NCBI RefSeq assembly: GCF_000447795.1
Contig: NZ_AUNI01000021.1
Location: forward strand, 124,001-188,000
Source of the DNA: Bacteriovorax sp. Seq25_V
GTDB taxonomy: Bacteria; Bdellovibrionota; Bacteriovoracia; Bacteriovoracales; Bacteriovoracaceae
Direction: 5' to 3'
Length of the DNA stretch: 64,000 nucleotides
Shown: piece after piece, positions 54,934-62,650 of the stretch
Numbering within the stretch: the stretch's first letter is position 1
Layout of the letters: every line of letters begins with the position of its first letter
Notes under the pieces: model-generated
Told to the model about the DNA's origin: nothing
The model's database searches: none
Seen by the model: only the letters and a program-made list of their open reading frames with translations
Made by a program: the position numbers and the translations under genes

Positions 54934-56184
54934 ATGAATAGCAATGATATAGGTCAGTCAAATATAGGTGAACTAGATCCAACGATTAAAAACCAAGCAA
55001 TAAATAAAAGTAGAGCTAAGGCTGGTGCGGTTGTATACGATATTGAGCCATCTCCATACTGGAACGCGCTTGATGAGGATTACGGCAAGGGTGGGTCTGC
55101 GGAGTTTCCTTTAAGGACTACTGTTGAGAAGCGTATTTTATCCAGCGAAAAAATTCTAAAATTAAGAAGCCCTGAAGTTAGAATCGAGCCAACAAATCTC
55201 TGTAATTACACATGTGTAATGTGTCCAAGAGATACGCATGATCGACTTAAGGGTTATATGCCGATGGAGTTTTATAAGAGCATAGTTGATGAGGTCATAC
55301 TGATGGGTGCAACTCAAATCACTCTTGTAAATTTTGGTGAACCATTTATTGACCCAACATTGGAAGATAAAATTTATTATGCAAGTCAAAAGGGTTTAAG
55401 AACTTACATCATTACAAATGCATCCTTATTTCATATGCCTAGTCGTTCTGAATTTGCAAAACAATTTGATTATAAAATGACAAAGATTGAGGCTGCAATC
55501 AGAGCAGGACTAACAGAGTGTAGATTAAGTTTCTATGGCGCAAATAAAGCTAAATATGAAGAAATTATGGTTGGTGGAAAGTTTGAGCAGGTCGAGTCTA
55601 ATATTGCACTACTTAGTAAGCTAAGATCTGAAATTGGGAAAGAGATTTATTCACCAACAAATAAAAATACAGTTAAAAATCCTGAAGTGTCGATGTATTT
55701 CCTAGAATTTGCAAAAGAGGGTGAATCATCAGAAATGAAAGAGTTTTTAGAGTACACTAAAAATTTTGCAGATTACGTAGAGGTATGGAGACCTCATAAC
55801 TTTGGTGATGGTAGAAGCTATAGAGATAGAGAGTCTGAAAAAGCTAAAGTTAAAAAGTCTTGTGGTAGACCAAACTCTGGCCCAATTCAAATAAATTGGA
55901 AAGGTATAGTTGTGCCATGTTGTTATGACTACAATGAGGAAATTCCTCTTGGAAATGTTGCTCTACAAACTGTTGAAGAAGTAGTACGTGGTACGGCGTA
56001 TGAAAAATTAAGAGAGTCACATAATTCTAAAAAATTTGATATGGTTCCATATTGTGATCAATGTGATCAACTTTGTGAAAGAAATGATGCACTCATCGTT
56101 TCGACTAATCCAAAACATCAAAATAGATCAAATGAAGACATTATGAAGTCACCAAATACATTGGCTGATTTTAAGATGGAATAA
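54934..56184 (+). CDS. Radical SAM / SPASM-domain protein
   Basis: A 416-residue iron-sulfur protein. C90-x3-C94-x2-C97 binds the radical SAM cluster; the C-terminal part is a SPASM domain (CGRPNSGPIQINWKG, VVPCCYDYNEEIPLGN and CDQCDQLCER, six or more cysteines) for auxiliary clusters. Members modify peptides or act on sugars; in glycan clusters the substrate is rarely known. A ribosome site GAGG precedes ATG. It is divergent from the dehydratase operon, and its stop overlaps the next gene's ATG as TAATG, so the two are translationally coupled. Confidence 0.85.
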   Translation: MNSNDIGQSNIGELDPTIKNQAINKSRAKAGAVVYDIEPSPYWNALDEDYGKGGSAEFPLRTTVEKRILSSEKILKLRSPEVRIEPTNLCNYTCVMCPRDTHDRLKGYMPMEFYKSIVDEVILMGATQITLVNFGEPFIDPTLEDKIYYASQKGLRTYIITNASLFHMPSRSEFAKQFDYKMTKIEAAIRAGLTECRLSFYGANKAKYEEIMVGGKFEQVESNIALLSKLRSEIGKEIYSPTNKNTVKNPEVSMYFLEFAKEGESSEMKEFLEYTKNFADYVEVWRPHNFGDGRSYRDRESEKAKVKKSCGRPNSGPIQINWKGIVVPCCYDYNEEIPLGNVALQTVEEVVRGTAYEKLRESHNSKKFDMVPYCDQCDQLCERNDALIVSTNPKHQNRSNEDIMKSPNTLADFKME

Positions 56185-56936
56185 TGAATCGAATTTTCGT
56201 TGATGAGCCTAACTCATATTCAAAGTTTGTAAGCAAAATTTTGTCACAGTTTTTTACGATTTCGCCCACTTCAAAAGTGGGCGTTTATTTTTCAAGTAGT
56301 AGTACAGAAAATTTGAAGGAAGTTAAGATTTTAGTTTTGGAGCACGGAAATTTTGTTTTTAAAGATTTAGAAAAAATTAACAAAATTGAATGGGATTTAG
56401 TGATCTCTCCGCGAAATATAGAGTTTAATGCCAAGAAACTTCTTCTCAAAAGTTTTTATGAGGAATTTATCTTAACTAAGTATGAAATTCCATGCCAGTC
56501 ATATCTTGCAGAGGAGATCGTATATTGTTCGCAGCCGCTAAAAGAAGACAAGCGAAACATTGGCTATGAGCAGATACAACTTGAAAGATTTATTGAGGAA
56601 ATTCTCAGAAAAAATAATATAAAAAGAAATCTCTTGGTGAGAGTCCATCCGCGAGAAGATAGGGCTAAATATTTTAAGTATGATAAACCTATTGAAGATT
56701 TACTACCAGTTTATAGTACATGGATAGGCCATAGTTCAATGATTCTTTATGGTGCTAAGGCATGTGGTCATAATGCAATAATTATCGAGAATGAATTTCA
56801 GCTCGATGAGAATTTAGAGAAATTCATAATATCAAGATTGAAGACTAGGGTTAATCAAATGATATCTAGAAAACGATGTCTTGAAGAAATTATACAACAA
56901 ATCAAGAAATTTAACGTTGAAGATCGTGAATATTAA
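56184..56936 (+). CDS. Unrecognised protein, possible GT-B half-domain
   Basis: A 250-residue cytoplasmic protein without a signal peptide. LLVRVHPREDRAKYFKY and PVYSTWIGHSSMILYGAKACGHNAIII resemble the C-terminal donor domain of polysialyltransferase/CDP-glycerol-transferase-like enzymes (a basic HP motif, then the GHSS-x-x-L-x-G stretch). The N-terminal half (about 1-130) is too short for a full GT-B domain. It is co-translated with the radical SAM gene, which implies a joint task. Its 3' end overlaps the KdsD gene on the other strand by 26 bases. Function not assigned. Confidence 0.45.
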   Translation: MNRIFVDEPNSYSKFVSKILSQFFTISPTSKVGVYFSSSSTENLKEVKILVLEHGNFVFKDLEKINKIEWDLVISPRNIEFNAKKLLLKSFYEEFILTKYEIPCQSYLAEEIVYCSQPLKEDKRNIGYEQIQLERFIEEILRKNNIKRNLLVRVHPREDRAKYFKYDKPIEDLLPVYSTWIGHSSMILYGAKACGHNAIIIENEFQLDENLEKFIISRLKTRVNQMISRKRCLEEIIQQIKKFNVEDREY

Positions 56937-57861
56937 CGAGGCCAATAACCTTCCCGTTACCTTCTGTGACAATAAGTAGAGAGATTTTCATCTGTGTGAA
57001 TAATCTTTCCATATCAAAAAATGAAGCGTCCTTATCAATAGTTACTGGAGATTTAGACATTATTTCATGTGCAACTATAGTTGTAATCTTTTCGTTGTAT
57101 TTAGCAAATGATCTTCTAAGGTCTCCATCGGTTATAATCCCTACAAGTTTATCATTATCAGTGACAAGTGCTGTTCCAAATCTACTTTGTGACATTGTTG
57201 AAACAAGTTGGGGAAAGCTTGAATCTGTAGAAACAAAAGGTAGCATTTCTGTAGACATGATATGGTGAGCACGTGTTAATAGTTTACGCCCTAGTTGGCC
57301 ACCAGGATGAAAACGCGCAAAATTTTCGGGCTTAAACTGTCTAGCCTCCATAAGTGCAATAGCTATTGAGTCACCAATAACAAGTGTCGCCGTAGTTGTT
57401 GTTGTTGGGGCAAGCTTTAAAGGACAGGCTTCATCTTTGATTGAAATATTTATGCTGTTGGTAGAATGTAATGCCAACGTAGAGTTGGGATTGTTTGTAA
57501 TTGCTGTAATAATATTTTTATTATCCTTAAAAAAAGGAAGGAGTTTTATTACTTCGTCAGTTTCCCCAGAGTTGCTGATCGCAATTATATGATCATTTGA
57601 ATCTATAAGTCCAAGATCCCCATGATATGCTTCGCCAGGATGAAGAAAATATGATGGAGTACCTGTGCTTGATAAGGTTGCTGCAATTTTTCTTCCAATG
57701 ATTCCAGACTTGCCCATTCCTGTTATAATGACTCTACCAGTGCTAGATAATATTTGTTCTATGACATTCGAGAAATTTTTATCGAGGGCATCCATTGTAC
57801 TTTTAAGCCCCGCAATTTCAGATGTGATGACTCGTTTGGCAATTTCAATATGATTAAACAT
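56911..57861 (-). CDS. kdsD: Arabinose-5-phosphate isomerase, KdsD/KpsF
   Basis: A 316-residue isomerase: a SIS domain in about 40-170 (GRVIITGMGKSGIIGRKIAATLSS begins the sugar-phosphate site, with ISNSGETDE) and two CBS domains from about 205 (IMSTEMLPF, LVGIITDGDLRR). It converts ribulose-5-P to arabinose-5-P for KDO synthesis, supporting a Gram-negative outer membrane with LPS or a KDO-linked capsule (KpsF-type). The last 26 bases overlap the plus-strand gene. It precedes the O-antigen ligase-like gene on the same strand but with a 101-bp gap that holds nothing I can support. Confidence 0.9.
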   Translation of the reverse strand: MFNHIEIAKRVITSEIAGLKSTMDALDKNFSNVIEQILSSTGRVIITGMGKSGIIGRKIAATLSSTGTPSYFLHPGEAYHGDLGLIDSNDHIIAISNSGETDEVIKLLPFFKDNKNIITAITNNPNSTLALHSTNSINISIKDEACPLKLAPTTTTTATLVIGDSIAIALMEARQFKPENFARFHPGGQLGRKLLTRAHHIMSTEMLPFVSTDSSFPQLVSTMSQSRFGTALVTDNDKLVGIITDGDLRRSFAKYNEKITTIVAHEIMSKSPVTIDKDASFFDMERLFTQMKISLLIVTEGNGKVIGLVNIHDLQR

Positions 57862-57962
57862 ATAGATCCTAAAAAAAATTGATTTTAAAAATACTAAATA
57901 ATTTAATAAAAAATAGCAATAATGATTGATTTAATTCGTACTTGTTAACTGGTTGTTGACTT

Positions 57963-59150
57963 TCAAATATTATGTGAACAGATTTTTGTCTGAAAGACAG
58001 AACCTAGCGCCCAAATGGCCATGATCATAAAAAGATTTTCACCATCTCCAAAAGTGTACTGAACCATACCAGAAATAATAAAACTTACCACAAAAGGAAA
58101 GGTAATTGCGCTGAAAATGAAAGTCTCATAAAGCCAAAGGCCAAGAAAAAATAATAGTATCAACGCGCCGATATAACCAGTACTTCCAAGGTGCTCAAGA
58201 ATATTATTATGAGCATGACCTTCAATATTTGGGTACGCAATACCATGTCTCTTTTTAATTTCAATCATACTCGGTTCAAGATTTCTGTAACCATAACCAA
58301 AGAATGGTTTCTCATTTGCAGCGGCAAAGGCCGTCTGATAAAAGGCAACTCTTTGATCATTAGATCCTTGGCGATCAAAAAACATCTTGCGCACACTTGG
58401 AATAGCGAGACTCCCTGCAAGCGTAATAATTGCTAGTAACCCAACTGTTAAAAATGTTTTCTTATTGGATTTAAAAAAGAAAAAAGGCAATGCCCCAAGA
58501 TAGCCAAGCCACGCACCTCTTGCCAGTGAAAGATAAAGTCCCGCGAAATTAATTATCCAAGCAATATAGAGGATATTTACGTTAATATAATTTTTAAATT
58601 TTTCACGGTAAAGAATGGCTCCAGTTAATAAGATCATAAAAAGACTAATCCCATAACCGTAAGTCATGTACATTCCATACAGGCCACAAGCGCGAGTTTC
58701 ATGGCAAGCAGCTTTCATCTTTATTGGGTTAAACCCAGTGTAGACAGCAATAAGTCCAGACAACGTAGCGATCGATGTTGCAATCACGAAAGTGTTAAGT
58801 AGGACTTTCTTGCTCTTATCTTGCATAAAATCTTTAAAAGTATAGAAGTATGCAGGAATAGCAAGAAGACTTAGAACAAAGTACTTAATTTTAAAAATAT
58901 TTTTTAAAGGTCTAGCAATTGAATCAGTATTTAGGAGCACCGAAATAATGATAGCGATACACATTGCAAGCAAGGCCCAAAAAGATTTAGGTAATTTAAA
59001 TGGGCGTTCTTTATAGAATTTTATCGAAAAATAAATCCCTGGAATAAAAATGAGTACGTGACTTGCTGCTGTAACAGAAACAGATGTGAATATACCAGCG
59101 GCCAAAATAAATAGAGACGCAAGCGTCAGTCGATATGATAGTTTTTCCAT
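57963..59150 (-). CDS. O-antigen ligase family protein
   Basis: A 395-residue membrane protein with about 11 hydrophobic segments. The Wzy_C/WaaL region is SLARGAWLGYLGALPFF, then a periplasmic loop with NEKPFFGYGYRNLEP and GHAHNNILEHLGSTG, carrying the Arg and His typical of ligases/polymerases. WaaL joins the finished O-polysaccharide to lipid A-core in the periplasm; the H-x-H-N-x-x-L pattern favours ligase over polymerase. It is followed at 15 bases by the mutarotase-like gene, likely the same operon. Confidence 0.85.
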   Translation of the reverse strand: MEKLSYRLTLASLFILAAGIFTSVSVTAASHVLIFIPGIYFSIKFYKERPFKLPKSFWALLAMCIAIIISVLLNTDSIARPLKNIFKIKYFVLSLLAIPAYFYTFKDFMQDKSKKVLLNTFVIATSIATLSGLIAVYTGFNPIKMKAACHETRACGLYGMYMTYGYGISLFMILLTGAILYREKFKNYINVNILYIAWIINFAGLYLSLARGAWLGYLGALPFFFFKSNKKTFLTVGLLAIITLAGSLAIPSVRKMFFDRQGSNDQRVAFYQTAFAAANEKPFFGYGYRNLEPSMIEIKKRHGIAYPNIEGHAHNNILEHLGSTGYIGALILLFFLGLWLYETFIFSAITFPFVVSFIISGMVQYTFGDGENLFMIMAIWALGSVFQTKICSHNI

Positions 59151-59165
59151 GAGGTTAGTATAATT

Positions 59166-59858
59166 TCACAGACAACTTATTGTAAATTGGAAACTCCTCT
59201 GCTCTCCTACATTTACCCACCATGGCTCAAGACAAACAAACGGAGCACCAGGAGGAGACCATACTCCAAGTAGTTCACTTTCATATTCAATTTCAATTGT
59301 ATTACTGAGCTGTGCACTATGACCTACGAAGTCATTGATAAATACAAGGGCATCATCAACAAATGTCTGGTCATTTATTGTGAGAAACTGTGAATTACTC
59401 TCAAAAATATTTGTATAATCAATCCTACCATCCCTTAACTTGTAATACTTTGAATTAGGAAGAAGAACTTGAGTAGGTAGCGCTTCAATATTAAAGGCCG
59501 GATGTGCACCAATCATAAAAGGCAATTCAGTTAGAACATTGTAAGTTGTCACAATCTTTGGGCCTTGAAGTTCATATGTGATTTGTAGCTCTTCATGTAG
59601 TTGATAGGTAAGTTTCGTATTACTCTCTAAAATAAGATCAAATTCACTATCTCTCGCATAGCCATGCTTTGTCTCGCAACTACTAGGTTCATAGCCTATT
59701 CTTGGGAAAAGTACAGGAGCACTTCTTCCCCACCACTTGTCATCGGCTTGCCACAGATATTCATATCCCGTTTGTAAATTTTCAATACTTCGAAGTTCAG
59801 CTCCAATACTGGAAACTTGAACTTTTAAAAACTCATTTTGTAAAAAATTGAACTGCAT
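59166..59858 (-). CDS. Aldose 1-epimerase (mutarotase)-like protein
   Basis: A 230-residue beta-sandwich protein when begun at ATG 59858 (MQFNFLQNEF). SSIGAELRSIEN, GYEYLWQADDKWWGRSAPVLFPRIG and MIGAHPAFN (catalytic His) mark the galactose-mutarotase-like fold; LEPWWVN closes it with the Glu. A longer open frame reaches 59999, but its extra residues are only the antisense of repeat copy 2 and are rejected. It probably interconverts anomers of a hexose or hexose-6-phosphate. The short gap after the ligase gene suggests one operon. Confidence 0.8.
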   Translation of the reverse strand: MQFNFLQNEFLKVQVSSIGAELRSIENLQTGYEYLWQADDKWWGRSAPVLFPRIGYEPSSCETKHGYARDSEFDLILESNTKLTYQLHEELQITYELQGPKIVTTYNVLTELPFMIGAHPAFNIEALPTQVLLPNSKYYKLRDGRIDYTNIFESNSQFLTINDQTFVDDALVFINDFVGHSAQLSNTIEIEYESELLGVWSPPGAPFVCLEPWWVNVGEQRSFQFTISCL

Positions 59859-59985
59859 AAAAAAATCATCGCACAATATTGATGACTTAGAAACTAAGAA
59901 AGTGAAAGGAGTTTGCAAAGAGACCTCATGAAATTCGCCATTCTTCTTTGACCCCAATGAAGGGGACCTTAACAAAGGAGAAATC

Positions 59986-60069
59986 ATGGACGAATTCATG
60001 AGGTTCTTAAAGTTTCTAGTTCTAATTCTTCAGCTTTTGCTGTTGATCTTAGAACTTAGAAAACTTTAG
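59986..60069 (+). CDS. 27-residue hydrophobic peptide, type I toxin-like
   Basis: ATG at 59986 follows AAAGGAG with a five-base spacer; the frame ends in TAG 60067-60069. The peptide has an acidic start (Asp-Glu at 2-3), Arg6 and Lys9, then a hydrophobic helix with a single Gln16, a Leu run, Glu23 and a basic end (Arg25-Lys26). This is the pattern of small membrane toxins such as TisB, ZorO and ShoB, though no family is recognised. Copy 3 encodes the same peptide with only conservative changes (D/E, F/L, L/V, I/L) and synonymous ones, so it is under protein-level selection. Too short for most gene finders. Confidence 0.75.
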   Translation: MDEFMRFLKFLVLILQLLLLILELRKL

Positions 60070-60075
60070 GGTAAT

Positions 60076-60110
60076 AGAGGTGCTGTTCACCCATCACCTC
60101 TTCCTTATGT
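60076..60110 (+). terminator. Terminator-like hairpin after peptide copy 2
   Basis: AGAGGTG (60076-60082) pairs with CACCTCT (60095-60101), followed by TCCTTATGT. It is homologous to the hairpins in copies 1 and 3. The T-run is weak. Confidence 0.5.
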
Positions 60111-60111
60111 A

Positions 60112-60140
60112 ACTTTATCAGTTTTAAAAATTTGATGCAA
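60112..60140 (-). promoter_or_regulatory. Candidate antisense-RNA promoter, copy 2
   Basis: Minus-strand TTGCAT (60135-60140) and TAAAGT (60112-60117) are 17 bp apart with TGA before the -10. An RNA from it starts in the terminator hairpin and is antisense to the peptide gene; it could also continue into the mutarotase gene at 59858. Copies 1 and 3 share the arrangement. Confidence 0.5.
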
Positions 60141-60168
60141 TTAATTTAAAAAAGTATCCAGGAGACAT

Positions 60169-61266
60169 TTATGACAATGTTCGTTCGATAATATCTAGTA
60201 TTCTTGATTTAAAAGTTTCTTTTGAAAACTCTTCTGCGCGTGCAAAGAGTTTGCTTTTATCAAAGTTCTTCCATTCGAAATTTTCTATTGCCTTAATTAG
60301 GGCATCAGGAGTCTGTTCAGTGAAAAATTCTGCAACTTCATCATTCAAAGTTTCTAAAACTCCACCAAATTTATAAGCAATAACAGGAGTGCCACTAGCG
60401 AGTGACTCAAGAGGAGTAATTCCAAAGTCTTCAACACCTGGAAAAATAAGTGCTTTAGCTTTCCTAAACTGATCAATAACTTCATCACGTGTGAGATTGC
60501 CAAAGAAAGTGATTGTCGGGCCGGCCATCTCTTTAAGCATTTTTTCTTGTTGACCACCACCAATGATATGAAGCTTCTTGCCAAGTTTATTAAAACATTC
60601 AATCGCGAGATCGACACGTTTGTTTGGAGCGAATGCTGTTACCATGACATAGTAATCTTCTTTTGGAGTCTCAACACTTTGTAGAGGCCTAAAATCTTTG
60701 AGGTCTACAAAAGGATGAATAACTGAGGCATTGATATTGTAGTACTGCTTTATCCTTTGTGCGACAAAGAAGCTATTACCAATCATCACATCAACGTTCT
60801 TATTACTATCGATATCCCATCGTGTAAGATAGTTCTTGAAAACTTTAATACCCTGACGTTGATAGAAAGGAGCATCTTTTCCAAAGTAAACATCAAACTG
60901 ATCATAAAGGTAGCGCATCGGCGAATGCACATAACTAATATGTTTCGCCCTAAAAGGTTTCTTAACACCTTTAATTACACAGTGAGAAGAACTCAAAATA
61001 AGATCAGCATCTTCAAGAATTTTAATAGACTCAGCCGCCATTGGAAAAAGCGGCAGAAACTTTCTGTAGTGTTTTCCTATGCCTGGTATTGAATTTAGAA
61101 ATGAACTCGTAATTTTCTTGCTTTCAATAATAGCGCTTGTACTACCCTTGTCATGTATAAGGGTATAAATTGGAGCATCAGGAAACATCTCACAAAATGC
61201 TTCGAGAACGCGCTCTCCACCTCTAAAGCCTGTTAGCCAGTCGTGTAATAAAACTACTTTTGTCAT
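60169..61266 (-). CDS. Family 4 glycosyltransferase, WbaZ/MtfB-like
   Basis: A 365-residue GT-B enzyme from ATG 61266. VVLLHDWLTGFRGGERVLEAFCEMFP is the family's N-terminal signature; SYVHSPMRYLYD, VMIGNSFFVAQRI, FAPNKRVDLAIECFN and FPGVEDFGITPLESLASGTP follow in GT4 order. Related enzymes add mannose or another hexose from GDP/UDP donors. A longer open frame to 61446 is the antisense shadow of repeat copy 3. The gene lies between copies 2 and 3 of the same-orientation repeat and could be lost or duplicated by recombination between them. Confidence 0.85.
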   Translation of the reverse strand: MTKVVLLHDWLTGFRGGERVLEAFCEMFPDAPIYTLIHDKGSTSAIIESKKITSSFLNSIPGIGKHYRKFLPLFPMAAESIKILEDADLILSSSHCVIKGVKKPFRAKHISYVHSPMRYLYDQFDVYFGKDAPFYQRQGIKVFKNYLTRWDIDSNKNVDVMIGNSFFVAQRIKQYYNINASVIHPFVDLKDFRPLQSVETPKEDYYVMVTAFAPNKRVDLAIECFNKLGKKLHIIGGGQQEKMLKEMAGPTITFFGNLTRDEVIDQFRKAKALIFPGVEDFGITPLESLASGTPVIAYKFGGVLETLNDEVAEFFTEQTPDALIKAIENFEWKNFDKSKLFARAEEFSKETFKSRILDIIERTLS

Positions 61267-61432
61267 AGATAGAACTATAACATTCAATATTTGATTTAGT
61301 AAGAAAAATGAGTCTGTAATTTCAGCCTCTTGTCGATCATTTAATTGCGAGGCACTTGCATAGAAACCCCATGAATCCCTGTGACGGTCTTTAGTGCCAA
61401 TGATGGCACCCTTTGAACAAAAGGAGATTTTC

Positions 61433-61516
61433 ATGGAGGAATTCATGAGGTTCTTAAAGCTTCTGGTTGTAATACTTCAGCTATTGCTGTTGCTATTAGA
61501 ACTTAGAAAACTTTAG
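61433..61516 (+). CDS. 27-residue hydrophobic peptide, type I toxin-like
   Basis: ATG 61433 follows AAGGAG with a six-base spacer; TAG is at 61514-61516. The peptide has Glu-Glu at 2-3, Arg6, Lys9, Gln16, a run of six leucines from position 17, Glu23 and Arg25-Lys26. It matches copy 2 at all but four conservative positions and copy 1 at every charged position. A membrane-inserting toxin is the leading guess; a small regulator of an inner-membrane partner is the alternative. Neither a named toxin family nor an annotated homologue is recognised. Confidence 0.75.
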   Translation: MEEFMRFLKLLVVILQLLLLLLELRKL

Positions 61517-61522
61517 GGTAAT

Positions 61523-61555
61523 AGAGGTGATGTAACCGCATCACCTCTTCCTTAT
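61523..61555 (+). terminator. Terminator-like hairpin after peptide copy 3
   Basis: AGAGGTGATG (61523-61532) pairs perfectly with CATCACCTCT (61539-61548) round a six-base loop and is followed by TCCTTATG. It is the longest of the three homologous hairpins. Confidence 0.55.
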
Positions 61556-61558
61556 GTA

Positions 61559-61587
61559 ACTTTATCAGTTTTGAAAAATTGATGCAA
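61559..61587 (-). promoter_or_regulatory. Candidate antisense-RNA promoter, copy 3
   Basis: Minus-strand TTGCAT (61582-61587) and TAAAGT (61559-61564) are 17 bp apart, with TGA before the -10, exactly as in copy 2. An RNA from it would be antisense to the peptide gene and could continue towards the GT4 gene at 61266. Confidence 0.5.
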
Positions 61588-61703
61588 TAAATTTGGAAAA
61601 GGCTCCAGGATACCTAGCGATAGTCATGATTAAGAAATATTAGCTCAAAAAGGTTTGTCAGATAAAAGCAAATTTTGTAGAAGCATGAAAAAATGAGGTG
61701 AAA

Positions 61704-62165
61704 ATGAAAACAAATTTTAAGAATGGAATTATTGTAATTCTACTAACACTCACATGCCATGCAGGGACATATTGTACAGAAGAAAACTTAGAAATAGCAA
61801 AGTCAATGCAAGATGATATTTGGGTTGATTATGAATCACACATTAATAACTTTAATAGACTATGTAATTTTAAGAACCCGAATCATATAGAAATTTGTAA
61901 AGTTATAAAAAGAACTAAAGGTGAGTACATAAGTCTAATGGAAGATCTTCCGTTTATAATAGAAGAGTTAGTTTTCGTTGGTGAGCAGTTTGGTAAGATT
62001 TTAAGCACGTGTGATCCAGGTTCTGAAATTGGCGACGTGGCCCTTAGTCGACTCGGTGGAACAAATAATGCTCTTAGTGGATTAGACGAGACAGACTCTA
62101 TTTATAATCAAAATAAGAAAGTCTGTGAGTCAAATATTGAGTATTGGATGAAGAGATGTTGGTAA
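61704..62165 (+). CDS. Small secreted cysteine-containing protein, unknown
   Basis: A 153-residue protein from ATG 61704 (GAGGTG lies three bases upstream; a GTG two codons earlier is the alternative start). An N-terminal signal peptide (MKTNFKNGIIVILLTLTCHAG) probably ends near the HAG site; the mature part has about six cysteines, is acidic and rich in polar helices, with no motif I recognise. Its stop TAA overlaps the ATG of the next gene by one base, so it is co-translated with a secreted metallopeptidase-like protein and may be its partner, inhibitor or substrate. Confidence 0.6.
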   Translation: MKTNFKNGIIVILLTLTCHAGTYCTEENLEIAKSMQDDIWVDYESHINNFNRLCNFKNPNHIEICKVIKRTKGEYISLMEDLPFIIEELVFVGEQFGKILSTCDPGSEIGDVALSRLGGTNNALSGLDETDSIYNQNKKVCESNIEYWMKRCW

Positions 62166-62650
62166 TGAAGTATTGTTTGGCATTTCTTTTTACTTTCGCC
62201 TTGTATGGAGCGGAATATTCTACATATACCAGGTGTAGTGATCCAAGAACTGGTGAGCAAGTAAGAGTTGTAAACGATAGTAGACTTGATAATATTGGAT
62301 ACGCCCAAATGGGGCCTCGTGGTTACGCAGTTATAGTGTGGAATCCTACATTTGCAAACGCTCTTCATCCATTATTAGCAAGCTTCTTCGCTCATCATGA
62401 ATGCGCGCATATTCAGCTATTTCATTCTCTTAGAGTTAATAAGCCTTACTGGACTCAATCGAAAGAACAAGAGGCTGATTGTGATGCTGTGGGAGCGATG
62501 ATAGATAAAGGAATTTTGTCTGGTTATGATGATTACCAGTTTGAGATACTTAAAAGAGAATTATCAAAGTTGCAGCCACATTCTACTCATACTCATTATG
62601 CTGGATACATTCGTGCATACAATCTAACAAATTACTGCCCTTTTAATTAA
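62165..62650 (+). CDS. Small secreted zincin-like metallopeptidase
   Basis: A 161-residue protein from ATG 62165, just after the stop of the upstream gene. A signal peptide (MKYCLAFLFTFALYGAE) leads. The zinc motif H78-E-C-A-H82 is complete (HExxH), and KEQEADCDAVG about 20 residues later supplies the third acid, probably E103, in an E-A-D pattern like that of M48-type peptidases. The protein is small for a peptidase family, so it may be a minimal catalytic domain. Its 3' end overlaps the lipoprotein gene on the opposite strand by 4 bases. Acts in the periplasm or outside. Confidence 0.65.
   Translation: MKYCLAFLFTFALYGAEYSTYTRCSDPRTGEQVRVVNDSRLDNIGYAQMGPRGYAVIVWNPTFANALHPLLASFFAHHECAHIQLFHSLRVNKPYWTQSKEQEADCDAVGAMIDKGILSGYDDYQFEILKRELSKLQPHSTHTHYAGYIRAYNLTNYCPFN

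Larger units (their letters stand above)
59912..60166 (+). repeat. Structured toxin-like repeat, copy 2
   Basis: Copy 2 of the family, filling most of the 310-bp gap between the mutarotase and GT4 genes. The left edge is TTTGCAAAGAGACC and the right edge GTATCCAGGAGAC. The first stem pairs ACCTCATGAA-TTCG (around 59922-59940) with the first codons of the peptide, and CCAT (59938-59941) can pair with the start codon ATGG, hiding it. The inner hairpin is CCCC/GGGG round AATGAA (59952-59965). The second stem TCTAGTTCTA/TAGAACTTAG encloses CAGC/GCTG. The terminator-like hairpin follows at 60076-60101. Arm differences against copies 1 and 3 keep pairing. Confidence 0.85.
61354..61613 (+). repeat. 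Structured toxin-like repeat, copy 3
   Basis: Copy 3 of the family. The 437-bp gap between the GT4 start (61266) and the next gene (61704) contains this element; I see nothing in the first 85 bases or the last 90 bases of the gap. Left edge CTTGCATAGAAACC; right edge GGCTCCAGGATACC. The first stem pairs CCCCATGAATCCC with GGAATTCATGAGG imperfectly. The inner hairpin is GTGCC/GGCAC round AATGAT (61394-61409). The second stem and the CAGC/GCTG hairpin follow, then the terminator-like hairpin AGAGGTGATG/CATCACCTCT. The copy is closest to copy 2. Confidence 0.85.

Noticed and set aside
59859-59999. N-terminal extension of the mutarotase-like protein
   Set aside because: The extra 47 residues are the reverse strand of repeat copy 2 and look unlike the family; ATG 59858 gives the expected N-terminus.
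61267-61446. N-terminal extension of the GT4 protein at 60169
   Set aside because: The extra 60 residues are antisense to repeat copy 3 and start with the same residues as the false extension at 59999; ATG 61266 gives the family N-terminus.
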